Source: Girardinichthys multiradiatus
Lineage: Eukaryota > Chordata > Actinopteri > Cyprinodontiformes > Goodeidae
NCBI RefSeq assembly: GCF_021462225.1
Contig: NC_061795.1
Span: forward strand, 49,902,880-49,966,879
Direction of reading: 5' to 3'
DNA length: 64,000 bases
The position numbers and the translations under genes were made by a program. Position 1 is the stretch's first letter. Each line of letters begins with the position of its first letter. The notes beneath the pieces are model-generated. The model had not been told where the DNA came from and did no database searches. It was given only the letters and a program-made list of their open reading frames with translations. Positions 35,625 through 46,484 of the stretch are shown piece after piece.

Positions 35625-35960
35625 AATGCTTTCCCAGAGCCCTGACCTCAATCCTGTTTAAATCTTACTGGTTATGCTTAATAGCTCAGTTCATGCCAGG
35701 AAACAGTTAAAATGAACTCTCAATTCTGCCAGGAAGAATGGTCAAATATTCAGCCAAAAGTAGCAAGAAGCTTGTTGATGGCTACCAAACATATTTGTTT
35801 GAGGGACATTTAGCCACAGATTGGTGGGGTGTATGCATAGATTTGAACCTTGTTGATGATCATTCCTTGAGTTTAGAAATCTTTGATGTTTCATGATGTG
35901 TAATTATTCCACAGTGGAATAAGAACATTTGAAATAAATCTTTAAAAACCTAAAATGTGA
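35625..35960 (+). mobile_element. DNA transposon C-terminal relic (Tc1-like)
   Basis: The segment AGAGCCCTGACCTCAATCCTG (35635) corresponds to SPDLNP of a Tc1 transposase. It is followed by CAGGAAGAATGGTCAAATATT (35731) and GTTGATGGCTACCAAA (35773), the C-terminal landmarks. Stops throughout. Confidence 0.5.
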
Positions 35961-36984
35961 CCTTTATGCGTATGTTGAGGGGATGGGACCTGTACAAACC
36001 TAATGGCAAGCATTTAATGGCTTTAAAGAGAAACACACAGGAAAGTGCCAACATGGGGTTCTTTTGAGGTTTTAAGTTGCTCAGACTGATTGACCTGTAT
36101 ACTTCAGATCTGTATTGGTTTTCTCTTTGGAGCATCTTGTGGTCAACTCAGTCTTGATTGTTTTTTTAAGTAATCAGTTTGCACTTTTGTCATATTTCGC
36201 AGCTGTGGTGCACATGGTGCTGAGGAATTCATGAGCCATCCTCAATATTGCACCATCCTGTGCTCTGACACATCTTTCAGAATGCTTCATCTGGTGGACC
36301 TGCTTCACAAACCAAGCAGAAAACCTCATTATAATTGATTGCAAATTCTCTTTTCAGGAAATTTGCAACTGACTAAAAATAATTTGGTAATACTGACAGT
36401 TCTTTTAATTTGAGACGATGTTGTGTGCATGTGTGCATGCTGATGGTGCATTTCAGCATGAGGAAATTGCCTTACGAATGAAGCTAATCCATTCTTTACA
36501 GATCAAAGTGACCAGAATAGCAGAGAGATGAGGCCACGCCATTTTCACACTGAAATTAATTCTGATTAGCTGCAGATTTCAGCTCCATGTGTCTTCATCT
36601 GCAAAGTAAGTTTTAAAGAAACAGAAGAGGAGACAAAACTCTAAAAATGTTCAAATATTATAATAAATGGGGATCTTTAGAAGAAAGAAATAGTTACATA
36701 TTTAAAATTGACTGATTCAAAATGATACCATCAAGCATCAGTTTTTATAAATAGAAATAACAAATTAAATGCATATTTTAAATGTTATTCTGCTCACAGA
36801 GTTTCTGTTATAAAGTATTTAAGTGGTAAAGTTGAATGTAATAAGCTTATAACTACAGAGAGTCTTCAGGCTTATTTAGACAAAGAGTTGATTAAAACCA
36901 GTAAAAACTGAAATCACATTCAACTCTTTATAAATCCCAAAGCAGAATTAAATCAATATATACAGTACTGTGAAAGTGTTGTAA

Positions 36985-37001
36985 CCCCCCCCCCCCCCCC
37001 C
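36985..37001. repeat. Poly-C run
   Basis: Seventeen consecutive C, followed by a further C-rich stretch (37003-37009). An assembly error in length is possible. Confidence 0.9.
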
Positions 37002-37129
37002 TCCCCTCCAGATCTCATCTATCAATGATAATCTTTGATATTAAATCAATGATAACTCTGTTCAATCCAGTTTTCCACGGATGATTTCATGTATTTACAG
37101 GAAAAAGTATTTCCAGGCCAACCTTGTTA

Positions 37130-37205
37130 AATTATAGTGAACTCTCCTGCCATTGTCTGCTGGGGTAGCAGCATCAGTAGATGATAAGACGGCACTCTCA
37201 GATTT
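37130..37205 (+). mobile_element. Short LINE fragment
   Basis: GCCATTGTCTGCTGGGGTAGCAGCATCAG closely matches the segment at 6334-6361 of the reverse transcriptase fragment (CWGSSI). Too short to classify further. Confidence 0.4.
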
Positions 37206-37929
37206 CAATAACAGACTTATGAAAAACTGCAAGCTTTTTTCCCCTAACTAATAAAATAATTCTTTGTAAAAGGATTTTCTTCAGTGTTTACTTTGGCTTC
37301 ATCTAAAAACATCATCAAACACTAAAAGGAGCAAACAGGGATGTTTCCACAGCACTGTGAATACTCCTTTGCTACTATATATCAGATAACTTTAAGAACT
37401 TCCAGAGATCTTTTCTTGTAAATTTTATTTAACTGGAAGAACTTTGGGAACTTTGGCTGACATCTATTTGCAGGGAATCCGCTCTGTTTTTGCCCTGTGG
37501 AAATCTACAGGGTGAGTTATTGTACTGTTGCACACACCTGACATTTGAACGAAATCAATGCCTCCTGCATTTTTGGCTCGAGTTGTTTTTTACATTGAGG
37601 GCTTTAGTGCACATGTTTTAAATGTCACTGTGTGGTTATTCACTGCTACATTTGCAGGTAAGTGGTGGTGTGAAGCAAGGAGGGAGGGTTCAGTTGATAC
37701 TGAGCTGGCTGCAGGCCACTGACCGATCTCATGTGTGAACATGTGTGTGTGTGTGTGTGAGGGTAGGACTCATTCAGGTGTCTTAATCCATTCATCCCGC
37801 TTGCTGTCCCTGGCCATCCTTCATGCTTCTCACCTCAAACCAACTCCATTCTCCTCCTCCAACCTCTGGCAACCCAACCCTGCATCTACAACTCATCCAA
37901 TCCATTGAATTGTCTTCAAAGGGCTGCAC

Positions 37930-38290
37930 AGGGTTTTGTGAGCAATCCGGACATGTGCATACACATGTTTGCCACATGTTCATTGCCCCCCCTCCCCATA
38001 CACAAATATCCTTGTCTATCTTGACAAGGACTTTGTATTGAGTTCCATTCATTATCCATGCATTTTTATGACCTAACCCTGACTCCACCTTAAACCTAAC
38101 ATAAACTTAATTCACACCTTAGTCCTAAACCTAACCCTTAACCCCAAAACACTTCTTATGGGGCCCAGACTTTAGGCTACATAAGGGGCAGTGAGTCCTC
38201 AGAAAGTAGCATATGTTGGAATAATGGGCCTCACACTGTAACAAATGCTAACACACACATTTTCTGTGATACACACTACCTGTTGAAACT
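37930..38290. repeat. Teleost interspersed repeat with CCTAACCC runs, copy 1
   Basis: Contains a TTCCATTCATTATCCATGCAT segment, a run of CCTAAC/CCTTAACCCC motifs (38092-38145) and TATGGGGCCCAGACTTTAGGC. The same order occurs at 45425-45715. I recognise it as a common fish repeat but cannot name its origin. It is not telomeric array. Confidence 0.55.
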
Positions 38291-39001
38291 CTACTTTGCA
38301 ACATGTAACCTTAAGAGGGCAGCAGAGTTTCATTCAGACTGATTGGTGCTCTGGTTGAAATGATGCTTCCCTTTGGGTTTAGTGGACCAAATGCTTTAAT
38401 TCTCTTGTTTTTATCATTTACATAAACACTGCCTCTTTTTCCAATGTTTGGTTCCATCCTCTCCCACTGGCTAGTCTGAGATTGACAGATTTATTCTATC
38501 TGATTATAAAATGTAATTAAAACTCATTTGGCTTCCTGATGGCATTTAGCCACCCCTCCCTCCCCCTAAGTCAATATGACCCAACATCTTGTATCAGATT
38601 AGGTTATTGAATAAAACTAAATAAAGGCAGAGAGCTGTAGCAATTTCATCAGTTAAAGGTGACAGACACTTTAGGCTTAATACTGTTACCAGACAGATCA
38701 AAATAAGAGTTAGAACTTTATCACTAATGCAAAAACACAAAGACTAAGACCTTTACATACATATAGGCCTGATTGATTGATCAGATGATGTTGGCCAACA
38801 GAGGTGATCAATGACCTGCCTTACAAAATAATCCACCTTTAGCTCCAAATTCACTCTCTCTTTATATTTTTTCTATTCATATCTGATAAATTCAGTCACT
38901 TTCTTCTTTCCAAGTCAGAATTACAATAGTTTTGAGAGATTGGCAACGGTTCACATGTTCTGTTTATCTGCTCTCCACTCTTAGTCCTAATAGTTTCAGT
39001 C

Positions 39002-39193
39002 CTATCTATCACAGATATGATCTGCTGCAGCGGGGCCCTCTAGATTAGCTTTAATGTCAGCTCTTTTGTTCACAGTGACTTGTGTAGCAGGTTTGCCTGT
39101 GTCTCCTATTAGTCTCAGAAAGTCAAAGACCAGTGGAGTAAACAGGTATTTGATCTCCGGCTGTTTGCTCACAAGACCACAAACTTCAATGTA
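39002..39193 (-). other. Unexplained open stretch, 63 codons
   Basis: On the minus strand, left of a mariner-like terminus, an open frame runs to a TAG at 39002 with protein-like composition (YLFTPLVFDFLRLIGDTGK, then VTVNKRADIKANLEGP). It continues rightward only into the transposon's inverted repeat, so its own 5' part is missing or lies elsewhere. I recognise no domain. It could be the 3' end of a pseudogene or chance. Confidence 0.25.
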
Positions 39194-40257
39194 CAGGGTG
39201 GGCCATTTATATGGATACACCTTAATAAAAAAGGAATGGTTGGTCATATCAACTTCCTGTTTGTGGCACATTAGTATATGTGAGGGGGGAAACTTTTCAA
39301 GATGGGTGGTGGCCATGGTGGCCATTTTGAAGTCGGCCATTTTGAATCCAACTTTTGTTTTTTCAATATCAAGAGGGTCATGTGACACATCAAACGTATT
39401 GGGAATTTCACAAGAAAAACAATGGTGTGCTTGGTTTTAACATAACTTTATTCTTTCATGAGTTATTTACAAGTTTCTGTTTGTTTACAGCCATTGACAT
39501 ATCGCCGAGGTTAACAAAGATAGTGGGGCCATTCTTCATCAATGGAAACCTCAAGGCCACTGGATATGCAAAATTGCTACATGATGATGTGTTTCCCTCT
39601 TTATGCACTGAAGCTGGCACGTTCCCTGAGTTTTTCCAGCAAGATGGTGCACCACCACATTATGGGTGTCAGGTCCGAGCATTCCTAGATGAACAGTTTC
39701 CTGGAAAGTGGATTGGTCGTCGTGGACCAGTTGAATGGCCCCCAAGGTCTCCCGATCTGACCCCCTTACACTTTTATCTTTGGGGTCATCTGAAGGCAAT
39801 TGTCTATGCTGTGAAGATACGAGATGTGCAGCACCTGAGACTACGGATACTGGAAGCCTGTGCCAGCATTTCTCCTGCGGTGTTGCTATCAGTGTGTGAA
39901 GAGTGGGAGAAGAGGGTTGCATTGACAATCCAAAACAATGGGCAGCACATTGAACACATTTTATAAGTGGTCAGAAACTTGTAAATAACTCATGAAAGAA
40001 TAAAGTTATGTTAAAACCAAGCACACCATTGTTTATCTTGTGAAATTCCCAATAAGTTTGATGTGTCACATGACCCTATTCCCATTGAAAAAACAAAAGT
40101 TGGATTCAAAATGGCCGACTTCAAAATGGCCACCATGGTCACCACCCATATTGAAAAGCTTCCCCCCTCACATATACTAATGTGCCACAAACAGGAAGTT
40201 AATATGACCAACCATTCCCATTTTATTAAGGTGTATCCATATAAATGGCCCACCCTG
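39194..40257 (+). mobile_element. Mariner-like element with 286-bp inverted repeats
   Basis: The termini CAGGGTGGGCCATTTATATG (39194) and its complement (ending 40257) begin near-identical 286-bp inverted repeats (39194-39479 and 39972-40257). Left flank is TA; right flank is AA, so one target duplicate is mutated or the junction is rearranged. The core is only about 490 bp and holds the C-terminal half of a transposase, so this is an internally deleted copy. Confidence 0.9.
39480..39966 (+). pseudogene. Truncated DD41D-type transposase, last acid replaced by His
   Basis: The open frame 39355-39966 starts in the inverted repeat; recognisable protein begins about 39480. It has FFINGNLKATGY, EFFQQDGAPPHYG (second catalytic Asp) and VEWPPRSPDLTPLHFYLWGHLKA. 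Insect and other relatives have Asp in place of the His of TPLHF (from memory). The spacing from the QQD Asp to that residue is 41. The first catalytic Asp and the DNA-binding domain are absent. It should be catalytically dead, yet the remaining frame has no stop. Confidence 0.8.
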
Positions 40258-41896
40258 AATTTTATGTGACAGATCAATACAAAGAAACAAATACACTTGC
40301 ATTGTAAAAGAAAATGGTAAATGTTTATTCTTAAAAATAAAAATTTTAAAAGTGTGGCATTCTATTTTTATGCATACCATCATTTTAAACAGTCAGTCAT
40401 TTTCTACTGCTTATTCCATAGTGGGTCGCAGGGGAGCTGGTGCCTATCTCCAGCAGTCTATGGGCAAGAGGCGGGGTACACCCTGGACAGGTCACCAGTC
40501 CATTGCAGGGCAACACACAAACAACCACACACACACTCATTCATACCCCTAAGGGCAATTTAGAGTTACCAAATAACCTAACAGGCATGTCTTTGGACTG
40601 TGGGAGGAAGCCAGAGTACCCGGTGAGAACCCACGCATGCACGGGGAGAACATGCAAACTCCATGCAGAAAGACCCCCGGCTGGGAATCGAACCCAGGAC
40701 CTTCTTGCTGCAAGGCAACAGTGCTACCAACTGCACCACCGTGTTCATTTTAAACAGATACCCCTAAATAAAATCCAGTGCAAATAGTTGCCTTCAGGTG
40801 TCACTTACTCAGTAAAGAGTCAAGCTAAGTCCAACTCATTCTCAGTCTAACTGCAGCTGTTCTGTTTCTGGACTCAGAGGTTTGTTAGAGAACATCAGAG
40901 GACAAGCAGCATCATGAAGACAAAGGACCACAGCAGACAGGTCAGAGTGAATGTTGTGGTTCAGTTTAAAGCTGGGCTAGGTTCTACAACAACATCCCAA
41001 GCTTTGAACATCACTCAGAGCTCTGTTCAATACATCATCTGAACATGAAGATTGGATGGACCAATTGCAGACCTACCAAGACATGGAGGCCCACCTAAAC
41101 TGAAAGGCTGGGCAAGGAGAGCATTGATCCGAGAAGCAGCCAAGAGGTCCCTGGTGACTCTGGAGGAGCCGCAGAGATCCACCACTCAGGTGGAAGACTC
41201 TCTTGACAGTACACATCTTAGTTTTGCACTCCCTGATCTTAATGGAAGAGTGAAAAGAAGAAGCTATTGTTGAAAGAAAGCCTAGAAAGTCCCAAACTTG
41301 TATTTTGACTTGTGATGGAAAACAGGCTCTGTTCATCAGAGTAAAAATACCATTCCTATTGTGGAAACTTGCGGTGGCAGCATCATGCTGAGGGGATGCT
41401 TTTCTTCAGCAGGGACAGGGAAGCTGATTACAGTTGATGGGAAGCTGGATGGAGCTAAATCCAGGACAATCCTGGAAGAAAACCTGGTAGAGACTGCAGA
41501 AGACTGGAGACTGGGATGGAGGTTCACCTTCCAGTAGGACAACCACCCTGAACATACAGCCAGAGATACGATAGGAATGGTTTAGGTCAAAGCACATTCA
41601 AGTGTTAGAATGGCCAAGTCCAGACATGAATCCAGATGAGAATCTATTGCAAGTCTTTAGACACGCTCCATCCAATCTGAACTTAAGTTGTTTTAAAAGA
41701 AGCATATGTCAGTCTCTACATGTTCACAGCAGCAAAAAGATCCTTCTGCATAACCCTGTATTATTTTCCTTTCACTTCATAGTAAGTACTGCCTTGTGTG
41801 GGTCTGTGACATAAAATCCTAATAAAACTTATTAGTCATTGTAACATAAAAACATGTAAAAAGGTCAAGGGGCATGAATACTTTTGCAAGGCACTG
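40258..41896 (+). mobile_element. Tc1-like transposon, interrupted by a V-SINE
   Basis: Segments follow the standard order: TTTTATGTGACAGATCAATAC (40260), AAAATCCAGTGCAAATAG (40770), TCAGAGGTTTGTTAGAGAAC (40876), ATCATGAAGACAAAGGACCA (40911), CAAGCTTTGAACATCACTCAG (40999), GGTGGCAGCATCATGCTGAG (41373), TTCACCTTCCAGTAGGACAACCACC (41522) and a terminus AGTATTCATGCCCC-type ending GCACTG at 41896 followed by TA. The transposase is full of stops; QQD reads QTAG. The left terminus is missing where the mariner-like element abuts. Confidence 0.8.
40393..40744 (-). repeat. Full-length V-SINE (DANA/Mermaid-like) with target duplication
   Basis: On the minus strand it begins CACGGTGGTGCAGTTGGTAG with an A-box-like TGGTAGCACTG and a B box GGTTCGATTCC (complement of about 40688-40698). 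The conserved central domain and the tail GTAGAAAATGACTGACTGA follow. It is flanked by the perfect 13-bp duplication TCATTTTAAACAG (40380-40392 and 40745-40757), which shows LINE-mediated insertion into the Tc1 copy. It is not a functional tRNA gene. Confidence 0.9.
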
Positions 41897-41939
41897 TAAA
41901 TCTCACCTGTCATCACCAGAATCCATCTTCCATGCCAAC

Positions 41940-42250
41940 CTCTTCCCCACCGTGGACGAAACCATGGAGCTATCACAGGATGTCAGATCTGCACAAAGCT
42001 GGAACGGCTACCAGACCATCAACAATGACCTTAGTGAGAAGATGACAATTGTTGATGTAATTATTTAAAATTAATTACAGAAGTAAATTCAAAGATTGTG
42101 CTTTGTGGCTGTTTTTCTAACTGTACAGGATGACTTCACTGCACTGAGGGGCAAATGGACAGGGCGCTGTAATTAATGGAGATGTACCACCAGAACAACA
42201 AGGAGTGGCCAAAGTAGAATCCCCCACAGGTCATGGACAGCCGATCTTAT
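41940..42250 (+). mobile_element. Tc1-like relic, family of 26935-28562
   Basis: GGAACGGCTACCAGACCATC and GAGAAGATGACAATTGTTGATG (about 42001-42057) correspond to the N-terminal DNA-binding domain. GACTTCACTGCACTGAGGGGCAAATGGAC and AACAAGGAGTGGCC correspond to the core after a large deletion. Very decayed. Confidence 0.4.
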
Positions 42251-42529
42251 CTTCAGAGCCCAAATCGTGCAGAAAATTCTGAAGCTCTGAAAAGGGTTAG
42301 TTTCTCTGAAGAGAAATAGGAAAAAATCTCCTCGATGAGAAGAGTCTAAATCAGGTGACCAGAAACAAACAAGCTGTCAAGTTGCTTCCTTCTGGGACAC
42401 CTTCTGTTTATGGATCAAAGGCATGAAAATCAATTTTTACATTTTGTTTACTGCATTTTCTGGATTTTTGGTTGATTTTCGGTTTTATTAATATAATCAC
42501 TTTTGATTTTGGCTCCAAACCTTAAGATA

Positions 42530-42870
42530 TGATAAGATATAAGATAAGATAAGATGAGATAAGATAAGATAAGATAAAATAAGATATAAGATAAGATAAG
42601 ATAAGATAAAATAAGATATAAGATAAGATAAGATAAAATAATATATAAGATAAGATAAGATAAGATAAGATAAAATAAGATATAAGATAAGATAAGATAA
42701 GATAAGATAAGATATAAGATAAGATAAGATAAGATAAAATAAGATATAAGATAAGATAAGATAAGATAAAATAAGATATAAGATAAGATAAGATATACTT
42801 TATTGTTCCCTAAGGAATATTTGTAGTGGGCAGCAACTGCAAAAAACATACAGACACAGTATAAGATGAG
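42530..42870 (-). repeat. Pentanucleotide array grown from a LINE tail
   Basis: From 42530 to 42795 the sequence is (AGATA)n, organised in variant blocks of about 40-60 bp with recurrent AAAATAAGATAT interruptions. It is bounded on the right by TACTTTATTGTTCCCTAAGG, the complement of a LINE 3' end (AATAAAGTA). On the minus strand the array is exactly where a LINE tail repeat would be. The 133-codon ILSYL repeat frame across it is an artefact. Confidence 0.85.
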
Positions 42871-44289
42871 ACCAAGAGGTCTCCACTCTAAAACTGCCAG
42901 AATGCTCTTTTTTTGAACATCTCATGGAGTTTCAATAAAAATCTTGTAGTTTTCCAAACTATTCATTCTGCAGGTAAGTAAAAGTTGAGCAACAGACTTT
43001 GCAAAATTAACAGTAATAACTGAAAATTTGATTAAAAGAAAAACCAAACTCCACACTATAACTATGAAAAGAAATCTGTAATTAATTTTGTAGTTTGGGC
43101 CTCCCGATATAAAGTCTCTAATCTAGTTAAAAATCTGATGATATTGTGAAGTTAATGTACAAAGTATTTGTTGAAAATCTATTTTTCAGCTGCTTTCACA
43201 TGTTGTCTGTTAAAAGCTCACAGGTGTGTCATCTACTCCCCATCTGAAGGGAAACCTGTGAAACAGAACAAGAATCATCCACTCTGTCAATTTGTGCACC
43301 AGTTGTCAAATAATTACCTTTTCTGATGAAGCAGAAACTAAATGCAGAGGCGACACGTTCAACAGAGAAACTGAATAATGAGGCAGTGGCTTCTGCTGCC
43401 GAAGGTTTGTCTGGTTGCAGACACTATGTGCATCTCACTGACCCCCTCACCACTTTCAGGTTCACTCATGCATCCGGAGGATGATCTTCAACAGCTGTTC
43501 TATACTGTTTCTGTCCCTCACATCAGTTCACTTGCACAGCACTTGCAGAGCTGCATATTGAAAGGACACGGCAGCTCAATTCATGAAGCTGCAGTCTCAT
43601 TAAAAAAGATACAGCAGCTGGGATGACACACAAGCCTTGCCTTGTGAATCCATGCTTTTCTTGCCATGGGAGGAAGGGGAATGGCTTGACAATGGTGTGA
43701 TAAATTATGTTTTTCTAATTTTTGATTCAGTTGATTTCTTTCTTTCTTTTACTGCATTACTATCCATTTGCCCTCCAACCCAACCTCTGCCACTCCCTGA
43801 TCCGGTTTCCTGTGTTGCTCTTGCCTTTGGAGCGGAAGGCCTATGCCAGTAGTAATGAGGGAGGTTAATTGGCCTTGCTGTGAGACTCTGGATAGTAATG
43901 ATGTCAGTTGCAGGGTGGGATAGAGGGGTTGTTTCCCCCCCTGAATGCACGAATCCTCCCTGCTGAAGAACCTCTTTATCTTGGCATCATGAACACATAA
44001 ATGAAACTTCTGGCATGAAGCATTTTGTGCACTCACACCTTTCAACTACTTAAAGGTCATGCTTCAACACTACACACTGTCAGAGAGTTCAGCTGTCTTA
44101 TATCTTTCAGAGAGTTGGACAAAAGAAGACAATGACATGTTTAATGTGTTTGATTGTTCCGTGGGAGAAAATTTTAAATTCAATGTGAAATGCGGGGAAA
44201 TCTTGGAGTCAACATGTGCAAATTCATATTCCTGAGTGGAAAATGCATGTTCATTTATTTATTTCATAGTTGCTGAAAAGGAACATAAT
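42871..44289. other. Intergenic stretch, no gene recognised
   Basis: Contains only short frames on both strands with no domain. Nothing identifiable. Confidence 0.4.
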
Positions 44290-44680
44290 CTCATACTCTA
44301 ACTGGCAGCGGAAAAGAAACTGTAATAAGAGATGCTGGGCCTCAAAATTAAATGCTTTTTGTTTCCAGTCATTTGATAACAAGTGTGTTGGACCAGGGAA
44401 ACATCTAAAACCTGCAGGACACTGATTCCTGAAGACTTGAGTTGTCCACCCCTGCTCTCCTGGGTTCTCTCTGATTCTCTTTTCTCTTCAGCCCACGGGC
44501 TTTCAACATGATTTAGGTCTAAGAACTGAGATGGCCATGAAAGGAGGTTGAATTTGTGTCGGCTAAACCATTTCTGTGATGATGTGGTGATACATTTTAG
44601 ATTAATTTTCTGCTGAAAGACCCCATGATGACCCACTTTCAGGTTTTTGGCACATGCCACTAGGTTTTTCTATAAAATGT
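44290..44680 (-). pseudogene. Tc1-like transposase relic
   Basis: The minus-strand frame 44298-44660 reads GVFQQKINLKC, WFSRHKFNLLSWPSQ and LDLNHVESPWAE. These are the second and third catalytic regions of a Tc1 transposase, but the catalytic Asp of FQQD is Lys. A further decayed piece of probably the same transposon lies at 44880-45240. Confidence 0.7.
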
Positions 44681-44879
44681 ATTTTTTCTAATAATTCATG
44701 ACTACATGCTCAAGAACTACTACCCAAGAGGAAAAGACTAATAGTGATCTAAGAGAAATTAACTAAAACAAAACACAAGAAATTAACTAATATAGAAAAA
44801 CACCTTACTAACAGTAATTAACACAGAGAAATAAACGACATATGGTAGGATCTAAAAAAACACTAACAATAAGAAAATG

Positions 44880-45240
44880 ATGAAAACACAAATGCCTGTG
44901 GAATGTGACACAGCATAACTTATCTTCCACCATACGTAACAGTGGGCATGGTGCACGTGCAAAAATTAAGTCAAGTTTTATGATGGACCCATCTGGAGTG
45001 TTTGTTTCTAAAAAGCTCAACCTTAACCTCACCTGACTAAACCACACAGTTCCAGTTAAAGTCCCAGCAGTGTTTAGCAAACCTCCACATTTAGTTTGTG
45101 ATGGTGAGACAGAAAAGGATTTTTCCTTGGATCACTCTTCAACACAAAGAGTCAAATGGTTATAATGGAGACCTGCTGACTCCAGAAGGCTGATCTTTGC
45201 AGCAGTCCTGTAAGAATAATATTTGGAGATGTTTTATCTC
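44880..45240 (-). mobile_element. Decayed transposon piece, probably the same element
   Basis: ACCATACGTAACAGTGGGCATG (44931) and the downstream block resemble the antisense of the segment upstream of the catalytic core in fish Tc1 elements. The gap of about 200 bp to 44680 is unexplained. Confidence 0.35.
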
Positions 45241-45424
45241 CTTTCCTGCTCACTGTGTCTGGTGGAAGATTCCACTTCATTTTCACACTCAGCCCCTCCC
45301 TGTTCTCGACTCTGCTCCCTCCATCCAACTCGGAGCAGCAGTCAGTTTAGATCATCTGTGTGACCGATGAACCAAACCACGTCAGGCTTTTGCACTTAAA
45401 AAAATACTTTGTAGCTCTGTCTGC

Positions 45425-45715
45425 AAATGCAAAGACCTTATGATCCTTATGGGGACTTTGCATTAACTTCCATTCATTTTTTATTCAGTTTTTGTGGCTT
45501 AACCCTGTCCCTTATCCTAACCATTACTAGTACATACCTAACTCTAAACCTAACCTAAACTTAACTAACCGTCCTAAACCTAACCCGTAACCCAACAACA
45601 GCATTTTCCCCATGGGGACCAGACTTTGGTCCCTGTAAGGAGCAGTTGGTCTCCACAACAAAGTATATTTTCAGAAAATGGGCTTCATCATGTAACAAAC
45701 ACATGCACACACTGA
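45425..45715. repeat. Teleost interspersed repeat with CCTAACCC runs, copy 2
   Basis: Same order of motifs as 37930-38290: TTCCATTCATTTTTTATTCA, a CCTAAC/TAACCC run (45503-45595), then CCATGGGGACCAGACTTTGGTCCC. The last part forms a short hairpin (GGGACCA and TGGTCCC, about 45615-45633). Confidence 0.6.
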
Positions 45716-46484
45716 TAAGCTGGGAAGGGTTTAATGAATGCAATGGAGGCAGGCAGATGGATGAATTTAGAAAAACATTTGTGTTGTTTTTTTACTTCAA
45801 GGAGAATTTTTGACCCGGGTTAGCCAGCCTCTTTTCTGGGTTTTCTACAGAATATTTCAGGATGTTCAAAAGTTTGAATTATTAATTTAGATGTTTATCA
45901 GCACATTAAAAAGATGTTCTTGCAAACTGTGATAATATATAAAAGTTGTTCCTGCAGAAATCTAATTAAAAAGCTAGATCCAGCCTAACTGGGTCACTGG
46001 AGGTTATCCAGTTGCGGCTCTGCTGCTTTACTCAAGTTCTTGGTGCTTTGAAAGACAAAAAATGTCTTAAACAGAAACACACACAAAGATTACTGAAACA
46101 TCCATGAGAGGATTTAATGTACCCTTCATTTCTCTTGATGTAAACTGTTGTACACCTCAGAGACAGACCAGTGTTGAGCCAGTTCATCCTCAGCAAGAAC
46201 TAGTTCTGAATTCAGCTTAGCCAGGTAAACTCATCTCATGTTCACAGTTCACAGCTCCACCATAAACTAGTTCTCATTTATCTTTATTTTTCTTTAAATG
46301 AAGATTACAATGTATATCCTTTTTCTTTCCTGTTTCTGCCTTTGCTCAATGTATTTTACAATGGCTGAATTACTAAAACAGCTGCTCTCATTCACAAATT
46401 TTAATGCTTTTAGCATCAGCAAAGAAAACAGAATTTTTTATTAAAATATTAATAATGACTTCTTCTTGCCATTCTTCTGTTAAG
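45716..46484. other. Intergenic stretch, nothing recognised
   Basis: AT-rich, no gene seen. Confidence 0.4.

Noticed and set aside
38092..38145. Telomere-like CCTAACCC words
   Set aside because: Irregular and embedded in a dispersed repeat that recurs at 45425; not an interstitial telomeric array.
40640..40744. tRNA-like A and B boxes
   Set aside because: They belong to the tRNA-derived head of a V-SINE; flanking target duplications show it is a retroposed copy.
41899..42068. Possible exon reading METMELSQDVRSAQSWNGYQT-like sequence before a GTAA donor
   Set aside because: The segment from about 42000 matches the DNA-binding region of a Tc1 relic, and the following bases match the same element's core.
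42530..42795. Regular short repeats that could suggest a CRISPR-like array
   Set aside because: Five-base units without spacers in a vertebrate genome; this is a microsatellite.
42448..42849. A 133-codon frame of ILSYL repeats
   Set aside because: Translation of the AGATA microsatellite; no start context or conservation.
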